Positions 43,358-52,561 of a stretch of 64,000 bases of DNA are shown here, piece after piece (positions within the stretch are counted from its first letter, which is position 1; each line of letters opens with the position of its first letter). The notes beneath the pieces were generated by a model that saw only the letters and a list, made by a program, of their open reading frames with translations, was not told the DNA's origin and ran no database searches. The position numbers and the translations under genes are program-made. The DNA is taken from assembly GCA_024803745.1 (NCBI GenBank), contig JANJXV010000196.1, forward strand, positions 1,787,675 to 1,851,674, written 5' to 3'. This DNA is from Megascapheus bottae. Taxonomy: Eukaryota; Chordata; Mammalia; Rodentia; Geomyidae.

Positions 43358-46300
43358 TGCGTGCTTGCATCCCTGTTGGACACATTCTGAAACTCCAAGC
43401 AGACATTGGTATTATCCATATCCACTGCTTGTTTTGGTGTCAGTGTCTGCTTCTCTTTCCCGTGAGCCTAGCCAGAGGTTTGCTCATCTCCCAGTGTAAA
43501 TATCTTCTTCTCCACCCCAGCACCCAGCACATGGGAGGCCCCCTCTCCATCCCTGGCACCCAGCACACGGGAGGCCCCCTCTCCACCCCCAGGCACCCAG
43601 CACACGGGAGGCCCCCTCTCCATCCCTGGCACCCAGCACACGGGAGGCCCCCTCTCCATCCCTGGCACCCAGCACACGGGAGGCCCCCTCTCCATCCCTG
43701 GCACCCAGCACAAGGGAGGCCCCCTCTCCATCCCTGGCACCCAGCATGCGGAGGCCCCCTCTCCACCCCCAGGCACCCAGCACACGGGAGGTCCCCTCTC
43801 CATCCCTGGCACCCAGCACACGGGAGGCCCCCTCTCCATCCCAGGCACCCAGCACACGGAGGCCCCGCTCCACCCCTCCCACAGCTGTCAGCTACTCACC
43901 GAGTGACCACCGGATGGAGTGCGTGGTTGGGCCCAAACCAGCGGAGGCTGCCCCGTCCACGCAGGCCTGTGCGTCCTCCGGGGTTCCTGGGGGAGGGGTG
44001 GGTCACCTAGGCCCCGCCCGAGAGCTCTGGAACGGCCTCCAGGCCCCGCTCTCCTCACCACCACCTGAGCCATCCCCTGCCTGACCCGCGGGCCACCCTG
44101 CTGCCCTGCTCACTCGGCCTCCTGCCCCTGCTTCTGCCTTCCACAAGCTCTGGGTGCAGGCACACTGACCCCTGATCCAGAATAGTTCCTCCAAATCCAC
44201 CCTGCCTCGCCCTTCCTAAACCCCACCCCTGCCTCGCCCTTCCTAGAGACTCCACCCCTGCCTCTCCCTTCCTAGAGACTCCACCCCTGCCTCTCCCTTC
44301 CTAAAGGCTCCACCACTGCCTCTCCCTTCGTAAAGGCCCCACCCTGCCTCTCCCTTCCTAAAGGCTCCATCCCTGCCTCTCCCTTCCTAAAGGCTCCACC
44401 CCTGCCTCGCCCTTCCTAGAGACTCCATCCCTGCCTCTCCCTTCCTAAAGGCTCCACCCCTGCCTCGCCCTTCCTAGAGACTCCATCCCTGCCTCTCCCT
44501 TCCTAAAGGCTCCACCCCTGCCTCTCCCTTCCTAGAGACTCCATCCCTGCCTCTCCCTTCCTAAAGGCTCCACCCTTGCCTCTCCCTTCCTAGAGGCTCC
44601 ACCCCTGCCTCTCCCTTCCTAGAGGCTCCACCCCTGCCTCTCCCTTCCTAGAGACTCCATCCCTGCCTCTCCCTTCCTAAAGGCTCCTCCCCTGCCTCGC
44701 CCTTCCTAAAGGCTCCACCCCTGCCTCTCCCTTCCTAAAGGCTCCATCCCTGCCTCTCCCTTCCTAAAGGCTGCACCCCTGCCTCTCCCTTCCTAGAGAC
44801 TCCATCCCTGCCTCTCCCTTCCTAAAGGCTCCTCCCCTGCCTCGCCCTTCCTAAAGGCTCCACCCCTGCCTCTCCCTTCCTAAAGGCTCCATCCCTGCCT
44901 CTCCCTTCCTAAAGACTCCACCCCTGCCTCTCCCTTTGTAAAGGCTCCACCCCTGCCTCTCCCTTCCTAAAGGCTCCACCCCTGCCTCTCCCTTCCTAGA
45001 GACTCCACCCCTGCCTCTCCCTTCGTAAAGGCTCCACCCCTGCCTCTCCCTTCGTAAAGGCTCCACCCCTGCCTCTCCCTTCCTAGAGGCTCCACCCCTG
45101 CCTCTCCCTTCCTAGAGGCTCCACCCCTGCCTCTCTCTTCCTAGAGACTCCACCCCTGCCTCTCCCTTCCTAAAGGCTCCTCCCCTGCCTCGCCCTTCCT
45201 AAAGGCTCCACCCCTGCCTCGCCCTTCCTAAAGCCTCCACCCCTGCCTCTCCCTTCCTAGAGACTCCACCCCTGCCTCTCCCTTCCTAGAGACTCCATCC
45301 CTGCCTCTCCCTTCCTAAAGGCTCCTCCCCTGCCTCTCCCTTCCTAGAGGCTCCACCCCTGCCTCTCCACCCCTGCCTCTCCCTTCCTAGAGACTCCACC
45401 CCTGCCTCGTCCTTCCTAAAGACTCCTCCCCTGCCTCTCCCTTCCTAAAGGCTCCACCCCTGCCTCTCCCTTCCTAAAGGCTCCTCCCCTGCCTCTCCCT
45501 TCCTAGAGACTCCATCCCTGCCTCTCCCTTCCTAAAGGCTCCACCCCTGCCTCGCCCTTCCTAAAGGCTCCACCCCTGCCTCTCCCTTCATAAAGGCTCC
45601 ACCCCTGCCTCTCCCTTCATAAAGGTCCTTCCCTTACCCCCACATTCCAGACTGGCACGTGGCAGGGTTTCACAGGTCACCTGACAGCTTGGGGCCAGGC
45701 CGCTGCCAGCCCCAGGTCCCTGTCCTGTCCCTGGTTGTTCTTACCAGAAAATTACCCGCTTTTCCCAGAGAAGAGCCTGCTGCAGGAGCCGAGCCCCAGC
45801 TGGGAGGAGCGGGGCCTGGGGAGAAGCAGGGGCTCGGGCACTCACAGAGGGAGCCCGTCCTGGACTGCATAAGCCCCGTGGAAGCTGCGGCGGTCGGTCA
45901 GTCCATCTACGACGTTGTAGCGGATCCTGGTCAGAGGCTCTAGGGTGCTGGAGCAAGTGAGAGAGCAGATTCCTGAGAGGGAGAAGTGGGGTGCGGGGGA
46001 AGAAGTGGGGGGACAGGGCCAGGCCTCCACAATGGCCCACTGCAGTGACCCAGGGCCTTAGCTCCGTCGCAGCCCCTGACCGCTGCTGTGTTTCTTCCCG
46101 AGGAGCTGAGCCTGCGGCCTGGGGGTGGGGGTGGCAGGTTGGCTGCAAAGCCAGGGGGCCTCGGCTGTCTGGAAGGACCTGGGGCAGGTCACTCACTCTC
46201 CCACGGGGTCTGCAAGGCCCACATCCTTCTTCTCAGCCGTGTAGAAAGGAGGATCGTAGATCAGGAACTCCGTCTGTGGCGGGGGGGGTCTTCTCAGGGT

Positions 46301-49300
46301 CTCGCCAGGGGAGGCTGCCTCCCAGGCAGCTCACAGGCCCGAGCCCCGCGCAGCCAGGCCCCCAGCCCCCGAGAGCGAGGAGGCCCTGAGGAAGGGTCAC
46401 AGAGACCACACACAGCACTTCCCGCTGACCTTCGGGGGGACTGGAGCCAGGGGGGCCCTCGGGGCGAGAGGACCCCTAAGGAGTGGGAGCCCTGTAAGCC
46501 TAGAATGATCTGGAAGGGCCAGGAGAGGGTGAGCAGGGGAGGCCCTGTCCAGTGTCATGATCCATCTCTCTGCCACTCTGTCTCTTTCCCATGCCTGGCA
46601 CTCAGAAATGAGGTGACCTCTGCTCACTGGGGATGGGGATCTGGGATCAGGAGAGACCTGGGCGCGAACGACAGATGGCCCTGAGCCACCTATCCGGCCA
46701 CGTGGATCAGCGGCGTCCTGGCCTCCGTGAGCCTCAGCACAGGACACCAGACACCGAGCCCGGTGAGGCTGCAGCAGGCGAGGCCAGGACCAAGGGTGGA
46801 GCAGGGGGTCTCCCGGTCCCGCCCAGCTGCCCGTGCCCTGCCTCAGGACACAGGGCAGGCCAGCGCTCACCTCCCATGGCACCTTCTCATTGGGCACAGG
46901 GAAGCGTGTGGCGGCGGCGCTGGGGTAGAGGAGGTGCCGGGCGTTGACGTGGTAGCCGTCGCCCCGCTCTCCCACCTTCTTCCACATGCCCCGATCCCCG
47001 TCCAGCTCATCACAGGGCTTCGGAGGTGCTGGGGATTGCCATGCTGGGGCAGGGGTACAAATGGGCACAGGACACTGAGCTGAGCCCGGCCCAGGGCACA
47101 GGGAGCAGCGGCGGGGGTGCCAGGCTGAGCCCGGCCTGGGCACCTGCCTGCTAACAGGAGTCGCCAGCTTGTTTCCTTAGCACTTAGCATCCTGCATGCA
47201 CCCAGGCAGCAAATGCCAGCCTCGAGCCAGCCCCGCTCAGGGCCCAGGCGGCACCGCTCTCCTACCACGGCACTCAGCTCAGCAATTTTACCAGTGCTCT
47301 GGGCCGCTCTGAAGCTTGGCCCTCTGGGCCACAACCAAGGAAAGCCTGCTGTGTCCATGTCTGGGCCAGAGTTAAGGAAATGGCTGAGTGGATACGAGGT
47401 CTCAGCTACTGAACACCACCCAGGCCGCGCTCATCGCCGCCACTGCTGCAAGCTGTTTAGGAGGCCAAGCAGGGGCCAGGCCGCCCCGGGAGTCCAGGAA
47501 GGTGGTCAAGGGAGGGGAGGAGCGGGTGGAGTCTGGGTGTCTGTGGCAGTGGACACGACGTGGCTCCCACCGGGGCCAGCGGGGCTCAGAGACACCAAAG
47601 GCAAGGCCTTCCTCACCAAGCCTCCTCCATCGGCGTCTCCTGCCGTCCCCACGACAGCACACAGGCCAGCGGGACCAGCCACCCACTCACCCAGAGCAGG
47701 TGCAGCAGCCGCGGGGCCGAAGCCGCCCTCCTTCAGCGCTCCCACTACCCACTGCAGAGCCCGGGCCGTCTGCGTCATCTGGAAAGCGTCCACAGAAGAT
47801 GAGCCCGCACCCGCTGCCCCGCCCTTCCCGAGCCAGCCCCAGGGCTCCCGCAGCCTGCTCAGGCCTTTGGGGGTGCTCCCAGCTGCCCAGGCCGCTAGAG
47901 GGGCCTCTGTGTCCCCTGGAGGGCTGTCAGCTGACCCACATGCTGCAGTGGTCAGGGGGATGTGACAGTGTCCAGAGGGGACTGTACCGACCAGAACCAA
48001 TGACACGCAGACCTCCCCCCCCCACCCGCAGGGCTTCCCAGACTTGCATGGGGAGTGGGGGTACTGTCCGTGTTCAATGCAGCCCAGGGGTAATTCAAGG
48101 GGACATCAGCAAGGTGAAGACCCCCAGACCCCCGGGGGCAGGCAGGCTGCACACCTCCTGTGCCTCCAGGATCAGCTGACTCCCACCTGCCTCCAGGACC
48201 TCCTCCCCCATCTCTCCAGGTCACTGTCCCCAAGGACTGTGATCTGAGAGCATCACCTGCACAGGGGGATGGGAGGGTGGGGAGGGGTGTCCCCAAAATG
48301 CATGTCCTCTGGGAGCTTCAGAACGTAACCTTACTTAGAAGTAACGGTCTTTGCGGATGCTAATAGTTAAATAAGGTTTCAAGGCCTTCAGGTGGGTTCT
48401 AAATCTAATGCTGGAGCCTCATAAGCGAGACTGGGACCTACTCGCCTAAGGGAGACAGGATTCGAACCCACAGGGACGCGGCACAAGCTGAGGGCTGGTG
48501 GGGCCCAGAGCGGAGGCTCTTTCCCCAAGCGAGCCTCGGAGGAAGCAGAGCCCTTGGCAGTCTTGACACTGAGCCTTGGACTTGTGGCCTCCCACGGGGT
48601 AAAGGAAACTTGCTGCTGCTATGGTGACCTGGGAACTGACACTGACTGAGCAGGACCCCCACCCCGGCCTGCGAGTTTTCTAGAAGAGAAAGAAGGCGCC
48701 TCGTGGGTGGAGCTCGATTGCCCGCCCCCTCCTGCCCGCCCTTCCCCGCGCCCACCTGCTCCTCCAGGGCGGCCAGCCTCTGCTCCAGGGAGCCCGACCT
48801 CTTCACACGGTCCATGTCCAACAGGCCCACCATGGCGTCCACTCTGAAAGAGAACGCCGCTAAGCAGCTGCAGCCGACTCTGGGGGCCCTGGGCAAGTTC
48901 GGTAAACGCCAGGCCTGCTTGAAAATGAGCGTCCAGACCAGCCGGCTGGGCTTCAAACCCACCGCCTCGCATTGGTCGTCTTCCTCCTAAGTGGAAAGCA
49001 TTTTCTAACATCTGCTTCTGCTACCAAGTGAGACTGCCTGAGTCTCAAAGTGAGCTTTGCCCCCACAGAGGGACCTGCCAGGCGCACTGGGGCCTGGGTC
49101 GTCCGAGGGTGTCGGGAGGAGACACCACACATGGGGCCAGCTCACCTCGACTCGCTGTGCCCCACCAATTCACACGGAGTGGCGGCTAGAGCAGCGCGAT
49201 GGAGCGTCCAGGTCCTGGGTGTGGGGGCCATGCTGTGTTTCGGGGCTGTGTGTGCCCGACTTCGCTAGGCTGCAGGGATTTCTCCCACCGCGCCTGCTGC

Positions 49301-52038
49301 GTTTCTAAAGCAGCTGGGCGGCACGTGGCCTGGAGGTTCCTCTCCTGCCTTCCACCACAGTGCCAACTGCAAGAAATCTTGTGGCAGCTAAGCAAGCAAG
49401 TATTGGGTGGCTGCAGTGGTGATGTGGTGTGGCCCTGAGTCATGGAGGAGAAGGAAGATGACCGCAGTGGAGACCGGGGTGGACTGCCCTGTCACACACT
49501 TGAGTGCCCTGCCTTGCTGTCCCAGGCAGCCTGGCGAATATCCATGGGGAATTCTTGCCACATCTTTGGGCCCCGGTGGTCCAGTCACGAAGAGGTGTCC
49601 AGATCTGCTGGCCAGACCCACTCTGTCAGCCGTCCTGCCAAGGGACTCTGACGGCCTGGCAGGTGACACACCTGTGGCTCCCCAGGCCCCTTGGGGACCT
49701 TAGCCCTGGTCCTGGTCACCTTCGGAGGGGCCGGGGGTTCCCCAGACACCACCCCAGTTACTGGCCAGCTAGCACACGTGTGGAAGGAACTACGCTGGCA
49801 AAGCTTACGTCTTAATTAGGCCTTTCAAGCTCAGGGTAGAGTTAGAGGGTGCCCTTCTCTAGGCAGCCGCTGACAATTGGGCATTCGATGGGCATAGCTT
49901 TGGGAAAGCTGGGGAGAGGGGCTTGAGTGGCATCGGAGGCAGGATGCCACTGAGGACAACCTTCCAACCCTCCCGTCCTCGGCCTCTGAGTTCTCAGAGG
50001 TGGCGATGCAGTACAGAACCCGGGACAAGAGGACGGGAGCCACACCCGTCCACAGCCCTTGACCTGCAGTAGCCATCAGGGCCGCATGCCGACCACACAG
50101 ACCACCAGCTGTCCAGACACCAGCTTTGGGGATCCTGGTGCTACTGGAGCACCCCTCCCCAGTGTGGGCCCTGGTGACAGATGACACCTGACCAGTGGTC
50201 GACCAAGCCCGCGCTTGGCCAGACAGGTCAGAGGCAACCAGGTACCACGTGGATCCCAGGCTCCTGCCCTCCACTTAGACGATCAGAAGGGCAGTGGCAG
50301 TGGCAGTGGCACGTGGGCCTGGAGGCCACAGGCCAGGATCCGCCATCAGTTCCCGCACCACACAGACTTACTGAGCGCCTGCCAGGATGCGGGCTTCCTG
50401 CCTTCATGGCTCTCACGTCTCCACGGGGGACGTGCCAACCTGCCAACCAACTGACTAAGCCACCAGTTCACAAAGCCACCAGCTGACAACAAATCTACCA
50501 ACCACCTCACCAAACAAAACCTTGCCAACTACCCAATCAGCCTCCAAAGCCAGCACCTATGCAAGCGTTCGAGCCTCACGGTCAGTCAGGGGCCCAGTGG
50601 GAGGGCAGGGAAGGCGTGCCGTGGGGGGGCAGGGAAGGCGTGCCGTGGGGGGGCAGGGAAGGCGTGCCGTGGGGGGGCAGGGAAGGTGTGCAGTGGGGGG
50701 GCAGGGAAGGCGTGCCGTGGGGGGGCAGGGAAGGCGTGCAGTGGGGGGGCCAGGAGAAGTGTGGTGGGAAGATCTGCACCCTGAGGGCTCCTGGCTTCTC
50801 TAGGACCCCTTAGGTCATTGGTCAGTTGCAAGGCACAGGCCCAGGAACAGCCAGGCCCACAACGACCCAGGGAGCTGGCTGGCGGTCACAGCCCCTTCCC
50901 CTTCCCAAGGCCAGGGCGCTAGGGTCTGGGCACAGGGCATCCGGGTTCCCGCCCGGCAGGGGGGTCTGCATTGCCGAGCTGTGACCTCGCCCGCCTGGCC
51001 GTACTTGTCACTCATGTCGTGGATCCGCTGCTCTGGCCTCTGGCGCTGCTGGAGCTGCTGGCTCTGCAGGTAGTTCTCCTTCAGGTAGAGCTCCCACGAC
51101 AGCAGCGCAGCCTCCTCCTGCTGCTCCAGCTTGTTCTCTGCGGTGCGGCAGGGGGCTCCATCGGGGTGTGCCGGGGACCTCAGGACCTCCAGCCCCGCGC
51201 CAGGCCTCCCGCACTCCAGCCAGGGCTCCCCGCACTCCAGCCCCGCACCAGGCCTCCCCGCACTCCAGCCAGGGCTCCCCACACTCCAGCCAGGGCTCCC
51301 CACACTCCAGCCCCGCGCCAGGCCTCCCCGCACTCCAGCCAGGGCTCCCCGCACTCCAGCCAGGGCTCCCCGCACTCCAGCCAGGCCTCCCCGCACTCCA
51401 GCCAGGGCTCCCCGCACTCCAGCCAGGCCTCCCCGCACTCCAGCCAGGGCTCCCCGCACTCCAGCCCCGCGCCAGGCCTCCCCGCACTCCAGCCAGGGCT
51501 CCCCACACTCCAGCCAGGGCTCCCCACACTCCAGCCCCACGCCAGGCCTCCCCGCACTCCAGCCAGGGCTCCCCGCACTCCAGCCCCGCGCCAGGCCTCC
51601 CCGCACTCCAGCCAGGGCTCCCCACACTCCAGCCAGGCCTCCCCGCACTCCAGCCAGGGCTCCCCGCACTCCAGCCAGGGCCCCCCACACTCCAGCCAGG
51701 GCTCCCCGCACTCCAGCCAGGCCTCCCCGCACTCCAGCCAGGGCTCCCCGCACTCCAGCCCCGCACCAGGCCTCCCCACACTCCAGCCAGGTCTCCCCGC
51801 ACTCCAGTCTGAGGAGCCACACTCTGGTCTGCCCCCCTCGCCTGGCCGGGCCTCACTGAGCTGCCGGTGGCGCTGGGCCGGGATCTTCAGGACCACCCTC
51901 TTGAGGAGGAGCTGCAGGTGGCTGAGGAGGATGAGGGGCGGCGGGGCGGGCGGCCGCCCCTGGTACTCCTCGATCAGGTCGTGGCGCTGGAACTTCCAGA
52001 TCTGGTCCGTGTGCTCCTGGACCTCCTGGAACGTGTAG
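39279..52038 (-). CDS. TRPM2: TRPM2, 3' twelve coding exons (gene span; 5' part outside window)
   Basis: Transient receptor potential melastatin 2, a Ca2+-permeable channel of the plasma membrane and lysosome gated by ADP-ribose and Ca2+ during oxidative stress. Twelve exons (51857-52038, 51005-51137, 48756-48843, 47691-47778, 46871-47028, 46197-46273, 45846-45947, 43900-43986, 42970-43075, 41802-41903, 40127-40243, 39279-39404) join in one open frame of about 454 residues plus TGA. Order: TRP helix ([15 protein letters not shown]), post-TRP linker, coiled-coil segment ([16 protein letters not shown]), linker, and the whole NUDT9-H domain ending LTAHY. Human TRPM2 is 1503 residues. The N-terminal MHR domains, channel core and pore lie beyond the right edge. 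No frameshift. As in other vertebrate TRPM2 the Nudix box is degenerate. Confidence 0.97.
39612..39797 (+). mobile_element. B1-dID-type composite SINE
   Basis: The B1 half (GCACCGTGGCTCCTGCCAGC, GGCTGAAAGCTAAGGATCTG) joins an ID-like half (AATGGTAGAGCACTAGCC, CCTAGGCCCTGAGTTCAAGC). A dimeric rodent SINE, diverged, in the last TRPM2 intron. Confidence 0.72.
40127..40243 (-). CDS. TRPM2: TRPM2 exon: NUDT9-H, near-terminal
   Basis: Encodes [20 protein letters not shown] and [19 protein letters not shown], one of the most conserved parts of the domain. Acceptor CTGCCCAG, donor GTATGA. Confidence 0.97.
40871..40990. repeat. 10-bp tandem repeat CCAGGAGATT
   Basis: Twelve units alternating CCAGGAGATT, CCGGGAGACT and related forms, grown at the B1/ID junction of the split SINE. 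Confidence 0.95.
40991..41181 (-). mobile_element. Antisense IDL-type SINE inserted in a B1-dID element
   Basis: A T run, then CCAGTCCTGGGCTTGAGCTC, GGCTAGAGCTCTACCACCTG and GTGCATGCTAGGCAAGCACT, ending CACACTCCTGGCCC. Confidence 0.85.
41802..41903 (-). CDS. TRPM2: TRPM2 exon: degenerate Nudix box
   Basis: Encodes [20 protein letters not shown] and [14 protein letters not shown]. The catalytic REUXEE part of a Nudix box is KQVLRQE here, lacking the metal-binding Glu pair, as in the hydrolysis-dead vertebrate channel. Acceptor TGCCTAG, donor GTGGGT. Confidence 0.96.
42970..43075 (-). CDS. TRPM2: TRPM2 exon: NUDT9-H core
   Basis: Encodes [20 protein letters not shown] and [15 protein letters not shown]. 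The PG pair opens the Nudix box region. Acceptor CTCTGCAG, donor GTAAGC. Confidence 0.97.
43325..43360. repeat. (TG)n microsatellite
   Basis: About 14 TG dinucleotides followed by GCGCGTGCGTGC, in the TRPM2 intron between 43075 and 43900. Confidence 0.95.
43505..43875. repeat. 36-bp minisatellite CACCCAGCACACGGGAGGCC
   Basis: About ten units of CACCCAGCACACGGGAGGCC plus CCCTCTCCATCCCTGG, ending about 25 bp from the TRPM2 exon at 43900 (donor side). Confidence 0.95.
43900..43986 (-). CDS. TRPM2: TRPM2 exon: NUDT9-H, RGRGSL motif
   Basis: Encodes [20 protein letters not shown] and [19 protein letters not shown] is a hallmark of NUDT9 and NUDT9-H. Acceptor CTCCCCCAG, donor GTGAGT. Confidence 0.97.
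44205..45635. repeat. 29-bp minisatellite CTCCACCCCTGCCTCTCCCT
   Basis: About 49 units ending TCCTAAAGG or TCCTAGAGA. The A/G variants are mixed, with recurring multi-unit patterns (for example 44641-44760 versus 44790-44910). It fills most of the TRPM2 intron between 43986 and 45846. Confidence 0.96.
45846..45947 (-). CDS. TRPM2: TRPM2 exon: NUDT9-H
   Basis: Encodes [20 protein letters not shown] and [13 protein letters not shown]. The RRSFHG segment is part of the ADP-ribose-binding fold. Acceptor TTGCTCCAG, donor GTGAGT. Confidence 0.96.
46197..46273 (-). CDS. TRPM2: TRPM2 exon: NUDT9-H
   Basis: Encodes [20 protein letters not shown] and ADPVG. Acceptor CGCCACAG, donor GTGAGT. Confidence 0.96.
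46871..47028 (-). CDS. TRPM2: TRPM2 exon: start of NUDT9-H
   Basis: Variable linker [20 protein letters not shown], then [20 protein letters not shown] and PNEKVPWE, the conserved N-terminus of the NUDT9-H core. Acceptor ATCCCCAG, donor GTGAGC. Confidence 0.96.
47691..47778 (-). CDS. TRPM2: TRPM2 exon: linker
   Basis: Encodes [20 protein letters not shown] and GPAAAAPAL. Donor GTGAGT, acceptor TTTCCAG. The second half is diverged and Ala-rich, as expected of this poorly conserved linker. Confidence 0.93.
48756..48843 (-). CDS. TRPM2: TRPM2 exon: coiled-coil segment
   Basis: Encodes [20 protein letters not shown] and QRLAALEEQ, the C-terminal coiled coil of the tetramer. Donor GTGGGC, acceptor CTTTCAG. 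Confidence 0.96.
48844..50588. other. TRPM2 intron, unique part
   Basis: Unique intronic sequence. A (CAACC)/(ACCAACT)-like degenerate run lies near 50440-50530. No exon is recognised. Confidence 0.45.
50589..50755. repeat. 25-bp G-rich minisatellite
   Basis: Seven units of GGGGGGGCAGGGAAGGCGTG plus CCGT/CAGT, in a TRPM2 intron. Confidence 0.95.
51005..51137 (-). CDS. TRPM2: TRPM2 exon: post-TRP linker
   Basis: Encodes [40 protein letters not shown] and MSD. Donor GTACGG, acceptor CACCGCAG. One extra Ala (EEAALL) relative to the human sequence as I recall it. Confidence 0.96.
51190..51812. repeat. 21-bp minisatellite CACTCCAGCCAGGGCTCCCC
   Basis: About 30 units, with GCACTCCAGCCCCGCGCCAG and CCAGCCAGGCCTCCCC variants in a recurring order. 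It fills nearly the whole TRPM2 intron between 51137 and 51857. Long frames on both strands are repeat artefacts. Confidence 0.96.
51857..52038 (-). CDS. TRPM2: TRPM2 exon: TRP helix and post-TRP region
   Basis: Most 5' exon in the window. Encodes [40 protein letters not shown] and [20 protein letters not shown]. Donor GTGAGG at 51851-51856. Acceptor CCCGCCAG sits right against a 51-bp minisatellite. Confidence 0.97.
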
Positions 52039-52039
52039 C

Positions 52040-52500
52040 TGGCGGGACGTGGGGACACGGGCGTCAGGACCCGAGGACACCAGCGCCTCAGGATGGGACG
52101 TGGGGACACGGGCGTCAGGACCCGAGGACACCAGCGCCTCAGCACGGGACGTGGGGACACGGGCGTCAGGACCCGAGGACACCAGCGCCTCAGGATGGGA
52201 CGTGGGGACGCAGGCGTCAGGACCCGAGGACACCAGCGCCTCAGCACGGGACTTGGGGACACGGGCGTCAGGACCCGAGGACACCAGCGCCTCAGCACGG
52301 GACGTGGGGACACGGGCGTCAGGACCTCAGGACACCAGCGCCTCAGGACGGGACGTGGGGACACGGGCGTCAGGACCTCAGGACACCAGCGCCTCAGCAC
52401 GGGACGTGGGGACGCAGCCATCAGGACCCGAGGACACCAGCGCCTCAGCACGGGACGTGGTGACGCTGGCATCAGAACCCCAGGACACCAGCGCCTCAGG
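52040..52500. repeat. 51-bp minisatellite abutting a TRPM2 acceptor
   Basis: Nine units of GGGACGTGGGGACACGGGCG, TCAGGACCCGAGGACACCAG and CGCCTCAGGAT. The first unit directly touches the splice acceptor at 52039, so on the TRPM2 strand the repeat itself supplies the upstream part of the acceptor region (CCCCACGTCCCGCCAG). Confidence 0.95.
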
Positions 52501-52561
52501 ACCTACGGGCTCCCCACCAGGCCAGGAGCCTGGAGAACCCTGGACTGCAGGGGCAGCGTAC

